Of a stretch of 6,251 bases of DNA, positions 5,749 through 6,251 are shown piece by piece. Numbering within the stretch: position 1 is the stretch's first letter; each line of letters opens with the position of its first letter. Source of the DNA: Oxalobacteraceae bacterium UBA5157 (GTDB lineage Bacteria; Pseudomonadota; Gammaproteobacteria; Burkholderiales; Burkholderiaceae_D); contig DHXL01000285.1 of NCBI GenBank assembly GCA_002415335.1, forward strand, positions 1 through 6,251. Direction: 5' to 3'. The position numbers and the translations under genes are program-made. Under the pieces are notes generated by a model, which saw nothing but the letters and a program-made list of their open reading frames with translations, did no database searches and had not been told where the DNA came from.

Positions 5749-6195
5749 ATGCGCGTCGAGATCATGCGCCAGTTTTGGAATACGGCAGAAAAGAGCGTGG
5801 CCAGTGCCGCGTACATCAAGAGAACCCACTATGACGCTGAGCGTGAACGCAACGTCCGATTGGCTCAGGTTCGCTATATGGACGGCCAATGGATGCGAAT
5901 GGCATTCGCCTATGTCCCGGACCAGATTGAGTTCGATGATATCGAAAAGGGTGCCATTGTCGACTTCATCTCTGAACCCGTGCCGCTTGTAAACTTCGCC
6001 ACTTATCAGGTGACCCGGATTTTAAAGCTGGTGTGCCGTGCGAAAGACCTCACCTGTATTCATCGCGAAATATCGGAAGGGCGGTTTTCGAAAGTTGTGG
6101 ACGCGGACCCCGGGGATGTCTCCATAAAATACGGTGTGGCCTATAACCGCCGCAATACGCCGGAAGATAACGCGAAATATAAGACACGCAGGTAA
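5749..6195 (+). CDS. Conserved-looking hypothetical protein, 148 residues, function unknown
   Basis: I do not recognise this protein. The ATG at 5749 follows AGGG (5738-5741) at seven bases, a good ribosome site. The frame stays open further upstream to an ATG at 5677 inside the hydrolase gene, but that lacks such a site. The gene begins 16 bases after the hydrolase stop, so the two look co-transcribed. There is no signal peptide or membrane segment. Residues 35-95 alternate in strand-like fashion (NVRLAQVRYMDGQWMRMAFAY, then AIVDFISE, then YQVTRILKLV), suggesting a small beta-rich fold. C96 and C103 form a close pair in VCRAKDLTC. The tail is basic and polar (YNRRNTPEDNAKYKTRR). It might act with the hydrolase or lipoprotein, judged only from operon position. 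Confidence 0.6.
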   Translation: MRVEIMRQFWNTAEKSVASAAYIKRTHYDAERERNVRLAQVRYMDGQWMRMAFAYVPDQIEFDDIEKGAIVDFISEPVPLVNFATYQVTRILKLVCRAKDLTCIHREISEGRFSKVVDADPGDVSIKYGVAYNRRNTPEDNAKYKTRR

Positions 6196-6203
6196 TTCAT
6201 AAA

Positions 6204-6219
6204 GGAACAGCCGTGTTCC
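6204..6219 (+). promoter_or_regulatory. Hairpin overlapping the ribosome site and start of the last gene
   Basis: GGAACA (6204-6209) and TGTTCC (6214-6219) pair perfectly around GCCG. The left arm covers part of the Shine-Dalgarno-like AAAGGA (6201-6206), and the likely GTG start (6213-6215) straddles the loop and right arm. If it forms in the RNA it would hide the initiation site. There is no T-run, so it is not a typical terminator. Confidence 0.3.
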
Positions 6220-6251
6220 GGAGGGCCGTTCGCGCAATGTTACGAATTAAG
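6213..6251 (+). CDS. Start of a further gene, cut by the right edge
   Basis: From the GTG at 6213 the frame is open for 13 codons to the window end (MFRRAVRAMLRIK). AAAGGA (6201-6206) lies six bases upstream. An ATG in the same frame at 6237 has GGAGGG (6220-6225) eleven bases upstream and is an alternative start. The gap to the preceding gene is only 17 bases, consistent with the same operon. The visible start is basic, as in signal peptides or membrane-anchored proteins, but too short to assign. Confidence 0.4.
   Translation, partial: MFRRAVRAMLRIK

Overview
The window looks like chromosomal DNA of a Gram-negative, moderately GC-rich proteobacterium, possibly a beta- or gammaproteobacterium. 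The basis is a polar amino-acid ABC transporter with a signal-peptide-bearing periplasmic binding protein, a DadA-type flavoprotein, a lipobox lipoprotein, and Shine-Dalgarno-led genes closely packed on one strand. The genus cannot be named from sequence alone. All supported genes lie on the + strand, and I see no rRNA, tRNA, CRISPR array or insertion sequence.

Region 1 (1-4581) is an amino-acid uptake and oxidation unit. It opens with the C-terminal end of an Lrp/AsnC-type regulator (1-215), followed by a terminator-like hairpin and a short palindrome. Next come a periplasmic solute-binding protein (281-1081), two integral membrane permeases (1167-1835 and 1847-2500), a GlnQ/HisP-type ATPase (2534-3259) and an FAD-dependent D-amino-acid-dehydrogenase-like oxidoreductase (3307-4581). 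The binding protein would capture an amino or imino acid, the two permeases and the ATPase would import it, and the flavoenzyme would oxidise it, probably the D-form or an imino acid. The Lrp-type protein is the obvious candidate regulator. A strong 12-bp hairpin lies between the binding-protein gene and the first permease gene, where such transporters often set unequal expression of their subunits.

Region 2 (4582-4873) is the only long non-coding stretch. It has a hairpin just after the oxidoreductase stop, an AT-rich core with promoter-like hexamers, and a dyad with 7-bp outer arms (4802-4837) just before the next gene.

Region 3 (4874-6251) is a compact, poorly characterised set. It contains a small lipoprotein (4874-5110), an alpha/beta-hydrolase (5070-5732) overlapping it by 41 bases, a 148-residue protein of unknown function (5749-6195), and the start of another gene running off the right edge (6213 onward). 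The hydrolase has a clear nucleophile motif but ends a few residues after its likely catalytic acid, with no histidine in the usual place. This region is the most likely place for something undescribed.
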